This document shows positions 15,034 to 23,223 of a DNA stretch of 24,290 nt, one piece after another. The notes beneath the pieces are model-generated. The model searched no databases, was not told the DNA's origin, and saw only the letters and a list, made by a program, of their open reading frames with translations. Each line of letters opens with the position of its first letter. The first letter of the stretch is position 1. The translations under genes were made by a program, and so were the position numbers. The DNA is from an uncultured Alistipes sp. (GTDB lineage Bacteria; Bacteroidota; Bacteroidia; Bacteroidales; Rikenellaceae), in the NCBI GenBank assembly GCA_937880705.1, contig CALGRZ010000021.1:1-24290 (forward strand), written 5' to 3'.

Positions 15034-15071
15034 AAACAAAATCTGCCCGACCCGTCTGGGGTCAGGCAGAT
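15034..15071 (-). terminator. Terminator of cassette copy 2
   Basis: On the minus strand ATCTGCCTGACCC (15071-15059) pairs with GGGTCGGGCAGAT (15053-15041) with one mismatch-type pair and a short loop, followed by TTTGTTTTA. Confidence 0.92.
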
Positions 15072-15093
15072 ATAATTTGGGTTGGACAGATGA

Positions 15094-15492
15094 CTACTCC
15101 TCGGTGGTCTCCTCTGCGGCAACCTCCTCTGCGGTGGCAGCCTCCTCGGTGGCAGCCTCCTCCTCAACAACTGCACCGTCGATAGCGAGATCCTCGGCGG
15201 CAACCTCCTCGGGAGCAATTACGTTGAGAGCACCCTCAACAGCTGCGTTCTGCTCTGCTACAACCTCCTTGGTCTTGGGAGTTGCAGTTACAGAGAGCAG
15301 TGTGAAGATAACGATAGCGGCAACCATTGCCCAAGTGAACTTCTCAAGGAAGTCGGTAGTCTGGCGAACACCCATAGTCTGGTTTGCGGCACCGAAGTTA
15401 GCAGCCATACCACTCTTGGGGCTCTGTACCAACACTGCAAGTATCAAGAGGATACTTGCGATAGCAATCATGATAATGCAAAAAGTATACAT
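15094..15492 (-). CDS. secG: Preprotein translocase subunit SecG with acidic tail, copy 2
   Basis: This 132-residue protein is nearly identical to copy 1 over the first 70 residues (two helices and the GMAANFGAANQTMGVRQTTD loop), also at the DNA level. The tail is again long and acidic but with different repeats (EEAAT and related units), so the tail diverges while its character is kept. It is the last gene of copy 2. An internal promoter in the preceding gene (15562-15593) may add transcripts. Confidence 0.93.
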   Translation of the reverse strand: MYTFCIIMIAIASILLILAVLVQSPKSGMAANFGAANQTMGVRQTTDFLEKFTWAMVAAIVIFTLLSVTATPKTKEVVAEQNAAVEGALNVIAPEEVAAEDLAIDGAVVEEEAATEEAATAEEVAAEETTEE

Positions 15493-15520
15493 AGTTTATA
15501 AATTTGATTATTTTCTTTTA

Positions 15521-16003
15521 TTAACTCTTCATCTTATCCTCTATTTGGGCGATAAGTCCTGCAAAGTAAATACTTTTTTCCGAATTTAGCAAACTTAATT
15601 TACGATAAGTGTCAATTGCTTCGCTATATAGCCCCTGATTTAGATATATTTCGGCCAACTCCTCGCTTACCATATCCTCCTCATCGACATCGAACTCCAC
15701 AGCCGACACATCCTCGGCATCGCCCTCCTCGGCTACGATACGGCCGTGGTCGCTGCTCAAGAAACGATCTATGATATCGTCGGCCGAGAGCTGCATAAGA
15801 CGCTCTATGTCGACAGCCTTGCGCTCGACAACAGCCGTGCTATGCAACGCCGCCACAAGCTCCGTTGCGGCATCCACCGAACCGCCCTTAAGGCGATACA
15901 TGGCCACGCGCGCCGCCGTCCACCAGGGGTAACGCTCGACGAGCTGCTCGACAGCCTTCAGGCTATCCATCATAGCGGGTATGTTATTGGTTGTCACCGT
16001 CAT
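15521..16003 (-). CDS. Conserved small helical protein between lptE and secG, copy 2
   Basis: This protein has 160 residues from the ATG at 16003, one base after the lptE stop. Longer in-frame readings upstream run inside lptE and are not used. It shares LVERYPWWTAARV, an acidic middle and the C-terminal LYSEAIDTYRKLSLLNSEKS with copy 1. The middle is much more divergent than in the flanking genes. It is probably a tetratricopeptide-like scaffold; function unknown. Confidence 0.75.
   Translation of the reverse strand: MTVTTNNIPAMMDSLKAVEQLVERYPWWTAARVAMYRLKGGSVDAATELVAALHSTAVVERKAVDIERLMQLSADDIIDRFLSSDHGRIVAEEGDAEDVSAVEFDVDEEDMVSEELAEIYLNQGLYSEAIDTYRKLSLLNSEKSIYFAGLIAQIEDKMKS
15562..15593 (-). 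promoter_or_regulatory. Probable internal secG promoter, copy 2
   Basis: Minus strand: TTTG (15593-15590), 20 nt, then TTACTTTG (15569-15562). Spacing and sequence match copy 1; over about 42 nt I count only two or three differences. Confidence 0.55.
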
Positions 16004-16004
16004 A

Positions 16005-16523
16005 CTACCAGTTACCGGCTGCGGCCATATAGATATCGTTAACCAGATCCTCGACAATATCCTCGATGAGCTGATCCTGAACATCGAGCAGCAACTGCGA
16101 CGAGTCGTAGTCGGCATACGACGAGAAGCTGCGGTTGTTGAACGACTGCGTCTGGTCGACGTTATTCTGGAAGTTAACCCTCACGGTGATGGTGAGGCGG
16201 TTTTGCAGGGCGTAGTCACCACTCGACACCGACGAGGTGGTCGACGAGTAGTTCGTGATCTCACCCTCGAAGGCGAAGTCGCCACCCTCCTCAACCTGCT
16301 GAAGGCGTGTCTGGCGCGAGAACTTATCGCGCAGACCCTCGGTGAGCACATTACTCAACGTAGGTGCAACCATCGGGGCATTATTCGGAAAGTAGGCAAC
16401 CGAGAAGGTCTTGGCCTCGGGAGGAATCGAGCCACCCGAGAGGTTATAGGTCACCTTATAGCCACAGCCAACGGCCAACAAGGCCACAGCCGCAGCAACG
16501 GCAAATATCACTACTCGCTTCAT
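16005..16523 (-). CDS. lptE: LptE-family outer membrane lipoprotein, copy 2
   Basis: The signal peptide MKRVVIFAVAAAVALLAVGC puts the acylated cysteine at residue 20, and the mature part starts CGYKVTYNLSGGSIPP. I chose the ATG at 16523 because it gives 172 residues and Cys20, exactly as in copy 1. In-frame ATG (16529) and GTG (16532, overlapping the upstream stop) are alternatives. It is likely to work with LptD in lipopolysaccharide insertion, like copy 1. Confidence 0.9.
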   Translation of the reverse strand: MKRVVIFAVAAAVALLAVGCGYKVTYNLSGGSIPPEAKTFSVAYFPNNAPMVAPTLSNVLTEGLRDKFSRQTRLQQVEEGGDFAFEGEITNYSSTTSSVSSGDYALQNRLTITVRVNFQNNVDQTQSFNNRSFSSYADYDSSQLLLDVQDQLIEDIVEDLVNDIYMAAAGNW

Positions 16524-16528
16524 AATCA

Positions 16529-17743
16529 TCACTTTATGTTATCATCTATGCCCAGCATCTTCATTCGTCGGTAGAGCGTGCGCTCCGAGATGAAGAGCTC
16601 CTTGGCCGTCTCCTTGCGGTTATAGTTGTTGTTACGCAGTGCACGCAGGGTCTGCTCGCGCAACATATCATTCTTGGTCACCTCCTTCGGCTCATCGTCC
16701 ACAACCTCGGCCATGACCTCATCGTCGTAGCTCGGCTCGGCGATGTGGGGAGGCGGTGGCAACAGGGCCGCAACCTCGTGGCGCATGGTTCGCTCGTCAC
16801 GGGGTGCACGACCAGCCATAGCCTCGAGCATCATACGCTTCAGGTCGTTGATGTCGTTGCGCATGTCGAAGAGTATCTTGTAGAGCAACTCGCGCTCGGT
16901 GGTCATATCCTCATAGCTGCCACCTCGAGCCGAGGTCATAGGCGAGGAGAAGCTCTCCTCGGGGAGGTAGCGTCTGAGTATCTGGGCCGTAATATCACGG
17001 CTCTGCTCCACGGCCGAGATCTGCTCGGCCACGTTCTTAAGCTGACGTATGTTGCCACGCCAGTGGTAGCTCTCCAACAGGGCGCGGGCACCCTCATCGA
17101 GCTTTATGGCCGGCATGCGGTACTGCACGGCAACATCGCTGGCAAACTTGCGGAAGAGCAGGTGTATGTCGCCCTTACGCTCACGCAACGGCGGCACAAC
17201 GATGGGCACGGTGTTGAGACGGTAGTAGAGGTCTTCGCGGAAGCTGCCCTCGGCAATGGCCTGCATGAGGTTGTTGTTTGTTGCGGCGACAACCCTCACA
17301 TCGGTCTTCTGCACCTTGGCCGAGCCGACACGCATAAACTCTCCCGTCTGCAGGACACGCAACAATCGCACCTGCGTAGAGAGGGGCAACTCACCCACCT
17401 CGTCGAGGAAGATGGTACCGCCATCGGCCTCCTCGAAGTAGCCCTTGCGGCTCTCGATAGCTCCCGTGAATGAGCCCTTCTCGTGACCAAAGAGCTCCGA
17501 GTCGATAGTGCCCTCGGGGATAGCACCGCAGTTGACGGCTATATACTTCTTATGCTTACGGGCCGAGTAGGCGTGTATGACCTGGGGGAAGAACTCCTTA
17601 CCCACACCACTCTCGCCGGTGACCAGCACCGATAGGTCGGTGGGAGCCACACGCATTGCGACCTCCAGGGCATTGTTCAACGCCTCGGCATTACCTATGA
17701 TGCCAAATCGTTGCTTTACCGAAAGTAGATCTTCTGCTCTCAT
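16529..17743 (-). CDS. Sigma-54-dependent transcriptional activator without a regulatory domain, copy 2
   Basis: This 404-residue protein has the same layout as copy 1: GESGVGKE, GSFTGA, TIFLDE, then a variable linker and a Fis-type helix-turn-helix (RKETAKELFISERTLYRRMK). The recognition helix is essentially the same in both copies, so both should bind the same DNA site. The linker after the AAA+ domain (about 265-360) is where the copies differ most. It starts 3 nt after the HU-like gene. Confidence 0.93.
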   Translation of the reverse strand: MRAEDLLSVKQRFGIIGNAEALNNALEVAMRVAPTDLSVLVTGESGVGKEFFPQVIHAYSARKHKKYIAVNCGAIPEGTIDSELFGHEKGSFTGAIESRKGYFEEADGGTIFLDEVGELPLSTQVRLLRVLQTGEFMRVGSAKVQKTDVRVVAATNNNLMQAIAEGSFREDLYYRLNTVPIVVPPLRERKGDIHLLFRKFASDVAVQYRMPAIKLDEGARALLESYHWRGNIRQLKNVAEQISAVEQSRDITAQILRRYLPEESFSSPMTSARGGSYEDMTTERELLYKILFDMRNDINDLKRMMLEAMAGRAPRDERTMRHEVAALLPPPPHIAEPSYDDEVMAEVVDDEPKEVTKNDMLREQTLRALRNNNYNRKETAKELFISERTLYRRMKMLGIDDNIK

Positions 17744-17746
17744 CTG

Positions 17747-18565
17747 TTACTGGTTTATGAGGTTTAGGGTTTGGGTAGTAGTTGTATCTTGCAGCTCGGG
17801 CACTGCGCTCTGCATCACAAGCGTATCGGGCACCGCGGCCTCCGCGGGACTCTCAACCGATAGCTCCGGGGTCAGCAGCATAGCTTCGGCGGGCTTGTTC
17901 AACTCCTGCCATACGAACCAACCGGCTATGCCTACGATAATCGCTGCTATGAGCATCATCAGCACGTTGCGGGTGGTGTGTCGCTCCGGAGTCGAGCGGA
18001 AGAGATCCTCCTCGCGCTTCTTGTTCTTCTTCTGGTCGTACTTCAAGCCACGCAGATACTTGTCGGGCTTGGTTATCGACATTATATCCTCACTCGGCTC
18101 GCGCACAGCTTCAACCTTGACGCGCTGACTGCGACGTTTATGGTCAGCTGCGGGCTGTGGCTGATGCTTGCGCATACGCTGCATCTTGATCTTCTCGTCG
18201 TTGAGCGTCTCCACGGGCGGCTTGATGTTACCCCCTATGACCAGAGGCTCGCGGTGGTGACGGAAGACTATGGTGTTGTTGGCACCGGGACGGAAGTCAC
18301 CCAGATCCTCGATCAGGTAGCTCTCGCCCTTACCCACGGCGTGGCGTATCTCAAAGACCATGCGGTCGATGGTACCGTTGGCCTCCAACTCCTTCATGCC
18401 GTAGGCCATGAGCAACGAGCGCAGGACACCATCATCGCCACGCATAAGCTCCGAGAAGATTATCTCGCCGCCCTGACGCTTGACGATAAAGGCACCCAGC
18501 TTGGGCACAACAAGACGCTTGTTGTGCTTCAGGTACTCGATGATTATATTGGTCAACAACTTCAC
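17747..18565 (-). CDS. Membrane-anchored protein with N-terminal HU-like domain, copy 2
   Basis: This 272-residue protein has a GTG start at 18565 as in copy 1. The HU-like domain (about 1-125) is roughly 80% identical to copy 1 by eye. The basic linker has diverged, the motif KPDKYLRGLKYDQKKNKK is kept, and one transmembrane helix lies at about 200-222, with a 50-residue outer tail rich in Thr, Glu and Pro. The conserved juxtamembrane motif is the best pointer to a specific interaction partner. Confidence 0.8.
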   Translation of the reverse strand: MKLLTNIIIEYLKHNKRLVVPKLGAFIVKRQGGEIIFSELMRGDDGVLRSLLMAYGMKELEANGTIDRMVFEIRHAVGKGESYLIEDLGDFRPGANNTIVFRHHREPLVIGGNIKPPVETLNDEKIKMQRMRKHQPQPAADHKRRSQRVKVEAVREPSEDIMSITKPDKYLRGLKYDQKKNKKREEDLFRSTPERHTTRNVLMMLIAAIIVGIAGWFVWQELNKPAEAMLLTPELSVESPAEAAVPDTLVMQSAVPELQDTTTTQTLNLINQ

Positions 18566-18606
18566 TTATAAACTGCCCTTATTTACATATATGCAGATAT
18601 GACGTG

Positions 18607-18614
18607 CAAAGATA
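18607..18614 (-). promoter_or_regulatory. -7 element of the cassette copy 2 promoter
   Basis: TATCTTTG followed by CACG, the same core as before copy 1. GTGATG stands at the expected -33 distance, as at dnaG. Confidence 0.65.
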
Positions 18615-18833
18615 GTAAAAAGAATTTACTTTTCATCACTTGACGGGCTATTTTATTGCAGGAGTATCCTGTTATAAGGAGCATTGAGGGTTACTGCGTA
18701 TTTGCCGAGGGTTTTGTTGAGTCAACAAGGCGCATAAGACATCATCGCGAGATGCAAAACAACTATTCTCACAAGCACGTCAAGCCAATATAGTGGTGGC
18801 TGACATCAACAACCGTCGAACGACTATACACAC

Positions 18834-18869
18834 GAGGGGGTGTCCAACAATATGTTGAGACACCCCCTC
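18834..18869 (-). terminator. Probable terminator of the DUF2461 gene
   Basis: GAGGGGGTGTC (18834-18844) pairs perfectly with GACACCCCCTC (18859-18869), with an inner CAACA/TGTTG stem. Neither side has a U-tract, so termination may depend on stem strength or Rho. Confidence 0.5.
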
Positions 18870-18897
18870 ACTGTTGAAGTTGTATAACAGAGCCTCT

Positions 18898-19575
18898 TTA
18901 GCGATACTCCTCGTAGGCGTACTCTATGGCGCGGTTGATGCGCTCGACAAAGGGGCGTGTGCGACTGAAGGCCTCGGCCGTGAGCTCCAACCAGTCGGGC
19001 TGCATAAACCACTCGCTTGTGAGTGGCTTAACGAGCAACATCTCCCTCATGCGCAGCAGGTGCTCATACTCCGGTGCCACGCTAAAGCCCTTGGGCGTGC
19101 GCTTCAACGAATTGGAGGTATCCAGCGTAAAGCCACTCGCCTCGATATCCTCCATCAATAGAGGTGCATTATCCTCGATCTCCTCGCGGATGCTGCGCAG
19201 CACATAGCTCTCGGGGCAGACATTGCCAACGGCCATAAACGACCCCTCACCCCAGGTGTGGCCCTTGGGCGAGATATGCAGATAGTAGCCGGCAAAGCCA
19301 CTGCGCTTGCCACCACGCACTATAAAGGCACTGAAGAAGTCCTTGTAGGGCGTCTTATCGTTCGAGAAGCGCGTATCACGATATATGCGGTAGGTGCAGT
19401 CGCCAAGCTTCAACCCCTCGACCGAAGGGTCAAAACGCGAGATAAGCTCCACGAGATGCTCCACATTGGCATTGTGTCGAGCCAGTGCACTCGTATAGCG
19501 TTGTCTATTTGACTGAAACCACTCACGGTTGTTGTTATCGTGGAGGTCGGAGAGAAAATCAATAACCTCTTTCAC
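18898..19575 (-). CDS. DUF2461 family protein
   Basis: This 225-residue cytoplasmic protein has the family's FLSDLHDNNNREWFQSNRQ start, the YRIYRDTRFSNDKTPYKDFF segment (about 62-81), HISPKGHTWGEGSF and the LKRTPKGF motif. The family is widespread but its reaction is unknown. It starts with GTG at 19575; no upstream ATG is in frame nearby, and the start fits family length. The gene is alone, downstream of the glyA terminator. Confidence 0.85.
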   Translation of the reverse strand: MKEVIDFLSDLHDNNNREWFQSNRQRYTSALARHNANVEHLVELISRFDPSVEGLKLGDCTYRIYRDTRFSNDKTPYKDFFSAFIVRGGKRSGFAGYYLHISPKGHTWGEGSFMAVGNVCPESYVLRSIREEIEDNAPLLMEDIEASGFTLDTSNSLKRTPKGFSVAPEYEHLLRMREMLLVKPLTSEWFMQPDWLELTAEAFSRTRPFVERINRAIEYAYEEYR

Positions 19576-19692
19576 CTTTGCAACTAATTAAAAATGAGCA
19601 ATAATTTATCGGATTAAGACGATGGATGAAAATCGTAGTGGTCATAAGGTCTTTGACCGCTTCCGACTTTCTGTCGCACATCGTAAATAAGG

Positions 19693-19734
19693 AACCACCG
19701 GGGGATAGTACTAAAGGTACAGCCCTCGGTGGTT
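19693..19734 (-). terminator. Terminator of glyA
   Basis: On the minus strand AACCACCGAGGG (19734-19723) pairs with the CCCCCGGTGGTT side (19704-19693) with one mismatch, enclosing a GTAC...GTAC inner stem, followed by CCTTATTTA. It has the same nested design as the terminators at 625-670 and 1247-1292. Confidence 0.75.
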
Positions 19735-19776
19735 AACTTTAAGGATGTGTCGCAGATTACTGCCTATCACAAGAGA

Positions 19777-21057
19777 TTACCAAGCGAAGAGGGGGTACTC
19801 CGACATCATAGCGTTCACATCCTTGCGAACAGCTGCGATATTGGCCTCGTTCTCGGGATCAGAGAGCACGCGGTCGATAAGCTCGGCAACGTAGTCCATC
19901 TTATCCTCCTTCACACCACGGGTGGTGATGGCGGGGGTACCGAAGCGCAGACCAGAGGTCTGGAATGCTGAACGAGAGTCGAAGGGAACCATATTCTTGT
20001 TGGCGGTGATGTCTGCTGCCACGAGGCACTTCTCCGCGAGCTTACCTGTCAACTCGGGGAACTTGGTGCGCAGGTCGACCAACATAAGGTGGTTGTCCGT
20101 GCCGCCCGACACAATCTTATAGCCACGCTTGGTGAGAGCCTCGGCTAAAGCCTTGGCATTCTTCATCACCTGCTTCTGGTACTCCTTATACTCGGGTGTG
20201 AGAGCCTCACCGAAGGCTACAGCCTTGGCTGCGATGACATGCTCCAGAGGGCCACCCTGGATGCCGGGGAATACAGCCGAGTTGAGTATCTGCGACATCT
20301 TCTTCACTACGCCCTTGGGTGTGGTAAGACCCCACGGATTGTCGAAGTCCTTGCCCATAAGGATGATACCGCCACGAGGACCACGCAGGGTCTTGTGGGT
20401 GGTAGAGGTTACGATGTGTGCATACTTCACGGGGTTATCCAGAAGGCCGGCAGCGATAAGACCGGCAGTGTGAGCCATATCAACCAACAGCAGAGCACCT
20501 ACCTTATCGGCGATCTCGCGCATGCGCTTGTAGTCCCACTCGCGTGAGAAGGCCGATGCACCACCGATAATAAGCTTGGGCTTGTGCTCCAAGGCCAACG
20601 CCTCCATCTCGTCATAGTCGATATTGCCGGTCTCCTCCTTAAGTTTGTAGCCTACGGCCTTGAAGTACTGACCAGACATATTCACCGGCGAGCCGTGCGA
20701 GAGGTGACCACCGTGCGAGAGGTCAAGACCCATAAAGGTATCACCCGGCTTCAGCACTGCAAAGAAGACTGCCATATTGGCCTGGGCACCCGAGTGAGGC
20801 TGAACATTGGCATACTCGGCATCGTAGAGTTTGCAGATGCGCTCGATAGCCAAATTCTCAATCTTGTCGACAACCTCGCAACCGCCATAGTAGCGTGCTG
20901 CGGGATAACCCTCGGCGTACTTGTTGGTACATACCGAACCCATAGCGGCCATAACCTGGTCGCTCACGAAGTTCTCCGATGCGATAAGCTCGATGCCCTT
21001 CATCTGACGTGAACGCTCCTCGGCGATCAGGTCAAAAATCTGTAAGTCTTTGTTCAT
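19777..21057 (-). CDS. glyA: Serine hydroxymethyltransferase
   Basis: This 426-residue pyridoxal-phosphate enzyme interconverts serine and glycine with tetrahydrofolate as the one-carbon acceptor. Family motifs seen are [25 protein letters not shown], the cofactor lysine in [12 protein letters not shown] (about residue 230) and [12 protein letters not shown]. The length is typical. It has its own exact promoter 50-80 nt upstream and a terminator, so it is a single-gene unit. Confidence 0.97.
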   Translation of the reverse strand: MNKDLQIFDLIAEERSRQMKGIELIASENFVSDQVMAAMGSVCTNKYAEGYPAARYYGGCEVVDKIENLAIERICKLYDAEYANVQPHSGAQANMAVFFAVLKPGDTFMGLDLSHGGHLSHGSPVNMSGQYFKAVGYKLKEETGNIDYDEMEALALEHKPKLIIGGASAFSREWDYKRMREIADKVGALLLVDMAHTAGLIAAGLLDNPVKYAHIVTSTTHKTLRGPRGGIILMGKDFDNPWGLTTPKGVVKKMSQILNSAVFPGIQGGPLEHVIAAKAVAFGEALTPEYKEYQKQVMKNAKALAEALTKRGYKIVSGGTDNHLMLVDLRTKFPELTGKLAEKCLVAADITANKNMVPFDSRSAFQTSGLRFGTPAITTRGVKEDKMDYVAELIDRVLSDPENEANIAAVRKDVNAMMSEYPLFAW

Positions 21058-21107
21058 TTTTGTTATTGTAGGTTTAGTTTATTCTTCGTTTACGTTTAAC
21101 TAACTAA

Positions 21108-21138
21108 CAAAGGTATAAAAATATTTTTGAAAACCAAA
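21108..21138 (-). promoter_or_regulatory. Promoter of glyA
   Basis: Minus strand: TTTG (21138-21135), exactly 19 nt, TACCTTTG (21115-21108). Both elements match the Bacteroidetes consensus. It lies just after the rmuC stop. Confidence 0.85.
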
Positions 21139-21157
21139 AAAAAGTTTACACCCCCGC

Positions 21158-22435
21158 CTACTCCTCCTCGTCGGTGTCGGCCGCAGCCAAAGCCCTCTGT
21201 GACTGCTGCTTCTTGGTGGGCAGCCCCAGACGCTTAAGACGCTCACCGAGACGGACAATGTTGTTGTTACCCGTCGAGAGGCGTTTGTAGGCATCGTCGT
21301 ACCTCTCGCGCGCCACGTCCAAGGCCTTGCCGACACCCTCCAGACTATCGGTAAAGGCGACAAGCTGGTCGTAGAGCTTCGTGGCCTTATCGACGATCTC
21401 TGCCTGGTTCTTGCTCTGCGCATCGCGACGCCACATATCGCCCACCATCTTAAGCAGCGCAAAGAGGTTTGTGGGCGAGGAGATTATAACCTTACGGGCG
21501 TAGGCATCGGCCCAGATGCTGTTATCGCTCTTCAGGGCCTCGAGGAAGGCCGGCTCGGTGGGTATGAACATGATCACGAAGTCGGGCGAGCTGACCAGCT
21601 TCTGGTACTCCTTGGCCGAGAGCTCCTGCACATGCTTCCTTACCGACTGCACATGCTCGGCCATGGCCTGACGACGCTCCACATCGGTCTCGGCCTCCGC
21701 ATAGCGGACATAGGCCGTGAGCGACACCTTCGAGTCGATGACTATGGAGCGTTGCTCGGGTAGCGATAAAACCACATCAGGTCGCACGTTGGCCCCTTGG
21801 TCATCCTTGAAATTTTGCTGTACATGGTAGTGTATGCCACGCACCAGACCGGTACTCTCGAGGATGGTCTCGAGGTAGGCCTCGCCCCAGTCGCCCTGCA
21901 CCTTGCTGTTGCCCTTCAGTGCATCCGTGAGGTTGGCCGCCGACGAGGTCATCTGCATATTGAGTTTCAGCAGGTTATCCAACTCGTTTTTGAGTGCTCC
22001 GCGCTGCTCGTTTTCGGCTGCATAGATACGCTCGACACGCTCTCTGAACTCGGTGATATTATCCTTGAAGGGTTTGAGCAGAAGGTCTATCGAATCGCGA
22101 TTTGTCTGTCGCAGATCGCGGGTATGGCTGCCGAGGATCTCGTTGGCCAGATTCTTAAACTCGTTCTTCATCCTCTGCTCATCCTTCTCGCGCTCGTTGC
22201 GCTGCTCGGCGATGCTGCGTTGCAGTGCCTCGCGCTCGCTCTCGGCACGGGCACAGGCCACACGCGCCTCGACCAACGAGGCGTTGAGCATCTGCTGCTG
22301 GCCATGTGCGCGCTCGACCTCCTGCTCCAGGAGCTCAATGCGATTGCCCTTCTCACGACTGCTGCGCCACCACATGATGGCGATGACGACAACCACCACA
22401 ACAAGCACCGATATAGCGACGACATATCCTATCAT
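21158..22435 (-). CDS. rmuC: RmuC family DNA recombination protein
   Basis: This 425-residue protein begins with a transmembrane helix (about 3-21), followed by a long coiled coil (about 30-180) and a nuclease-like domain with QGDWGEAYLETILESTGL, RPDVVLSLPEQRSIVIDSKV (a PD-(D/E)xK-like core) and FVIMFIPTEPAFLEAL. RmuC limits inversions at short inverted repeats, according to work in E. coli. It is divergent from rpe. Confidence 0.93.
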   Translation of the reverse strand: MIGYVVAISVLVVVVVVIAIMWWRSSREKGNRIELLEQEVERAHGQQQMLNASLVEARVACARAESEREALQRSIAEQRNEREKDEQRMKNEFKNLANEILGSHTRDLRQTNRDSIDLLLKPFKDNITEFRERVERIYAAENEQRGALKNELDNLLKLNMQMTSSAANLTDALKGNSKVQGDWGEAYLETILESTGLVRGIHYHVQQNFKDDQGANVRPDVVLSLPEQRSIVIDSKVSLTAYVRYAEAETDVERRQAMAEHVQSVRKHVQELSAKEYQKLVSSPDFVIMFIPTEPAFLEALKSDNSIWADAYARKVIISSPTNLFALLKMVGDMWRRDAQSKNQAEIVDKATKLYDQLVAFTDSLEGVGKALDVARERYDDAYKRLSTGNNNIVRLGERLKRLGLPTKKQQSQRALAAADTDEEE

Positions 22436-22470
22436 ATCTCCAAAATTTAGGTTTTAACTCTATTTTCTTA

Positions 22471-22478
22471 CAAAGATA
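22471..22478 (-). promoter_or_regulatory. -7 element of rmuC
   Basis: TATCTTTG on the minus strand, about 35 nt before the rmuC ATG. No TTTG at the -33 distance. Confidence 0.55.
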
Positions 22479-22523
22479 CTAAACAATTCGCATAATATGG
22501 ATAGTTATTTGAAACAAATTTTG

Positions 22524-22531
22524 TAAATTTG
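22524..22531 (+). promoter_or_regulatory. -7 element of rpe
   Basis: TAAATTTG matches TAnnTTTG, 37 nt before the rpe ATG. No clear -33 element at the usual distance. Confidence 0.5.
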
Positions 22532-22568
22532 TCCGTTATTAAGCAACGAACCCAAAAACTACATACCA

Positions 22569-23222
22569 ATGAAACGAATTATTGCTCCGTCGGTTCTCTC
22601 TGCCGACTTCGGAAATCTCGAACGCGACATCAAGATGCTCGACCGCTCACAGGCCGAGTGGGTACACGTCGATGTTATGGATGGTGTCTTCGTGCCCAAC
22701 ATATCGTTTGGCTTCCCGCTGATGAAGCCCATGCGCAAGGCTACATCGAAGGTTCTTGACGTGCACCTGATGATCACATCGCCGGAGAAGTATGTGACCC
22801 GCTTTGTGGAGGCAGGTGCCGACTATGTCACCTTCCACTATGAGGCAACGGAGCATATTGACGAGTGCATCGACCTTATCCGCAAGGCCGGTGCCAAGGT
22901 CGGCATCTCGATAAAGCCCGGCACCGAGCCCCAGGTGCTTGACAAGTGGATCGACAAGGTTGACCTCATCCTTGTGATGAGCGTTGAGCCCGGCTTCGGA
23001 GGTCAGAAGTTCATGCCCTCGGCAATAGGCAAGTGCGAGTATCTCGACGCCCTGAAGCGCGAGCGTGGCCTGGAGAGTGTGATTATCGAGGTCGATGGCG
23101 GCATCTCGGCAGCCAACTCACGCCTGCTCTTCGATGCCGGCGCCGAGGCCTTGGTTGCAGGTAGCTCTGTGTTTGGTGCAGAGAGCCCCGAGCAGGCAAT
23201 TATAGATATGCTTAACTCATAG
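22569..23222 (+). CDS. rpe: Ribulose-phosphate 3-epimerase
   Basis: This 217-residue TIM-barrel enzyme of the pentose phosphate pathway interconverts ribulose 5-phosphate and xylulose 5-phosphate. Motifs are APSVLSADFGNLERDI, the metal-binding VHVDVMDGVFVPNISFG, LDVHLMI, VMSVEPGFGGQKF and EVDGGI near the C-terminus. The length is typical. The next gene starts 1 nt after its stop, so the two are cotranscribed. Confidence 0.97.
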   Translation: MKRIIAPSVLSADFGNLERDIKMLDRSQAEWVHVDVMDGVFVPNISFGFPLMKPMRKATSKVLDVHLMITSPEKYVTRFVEAGADYVTFHYEATEHIDECIDLIRKAGAKVGISIKPGTEPQVLDKWIDKVDLILVMSVEPGFGGQKFMPSAIGKCEYLDALKRERGLESVIIEVDGGISAANSRLLFDAGAEALVAGSSVFGAESPEQAIIDMLNS

Positions 23223-23223
23223 T

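Larger units (their letters stand above)
15094..18614 (-). repeat. Envelope cassette copy 2 (inverted partner of 1579-5055)
   Basis: Gene for gene this matches 1579-5055 on the other strand. Leucine codons at matching positions of the first gene differ in style: codons 12, 23 and 48 are CTT, CTT and CTA in copy 1 but CTG, CTG and CTG here. Its flanks (tspO on one side, DUF2461 on the other) are unrelated to those of copy 1, so the duplication ends at the cassette borders. Confidence 0.95.
18566..18897. other. Intergenic region between cassette copy 2 and the DUF2461 gene
   Basis: The 332 nt carry the cassette promoter near one end (18607-18614) and a strong hairpin near the other (18834-18869). 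Between them are a perfect 15-bp palindrome TTGTTGA-G-TCAACAA (18714-18728) and a plus-strand GG-N10-GC element (18646-18659). I see no gene in it. None of the repeats found upstream of copy 1 is present. Confidence 0.6.

Noticed and set aside
5056..15093. Composite transposon bounded by the inverted cassettes
   Set aside because: No transposase, integrase or terminal repeats; the cassettes are operons and the DNA between them is ordinary housekeeping sequence.
16004..16117. Longer N-terminus for the copy 2 small helical protein
   Set aside because: The extra residues are lptE read in another frame; the ATG at 16003 matches the copy 1 gene junction.
16745..17473. 242-codon plus-strand frame inside the copy 2 activator gene
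   Set aside because: A shadow of the conserved AAA+ coding sequence; the real frame has all family motifs.
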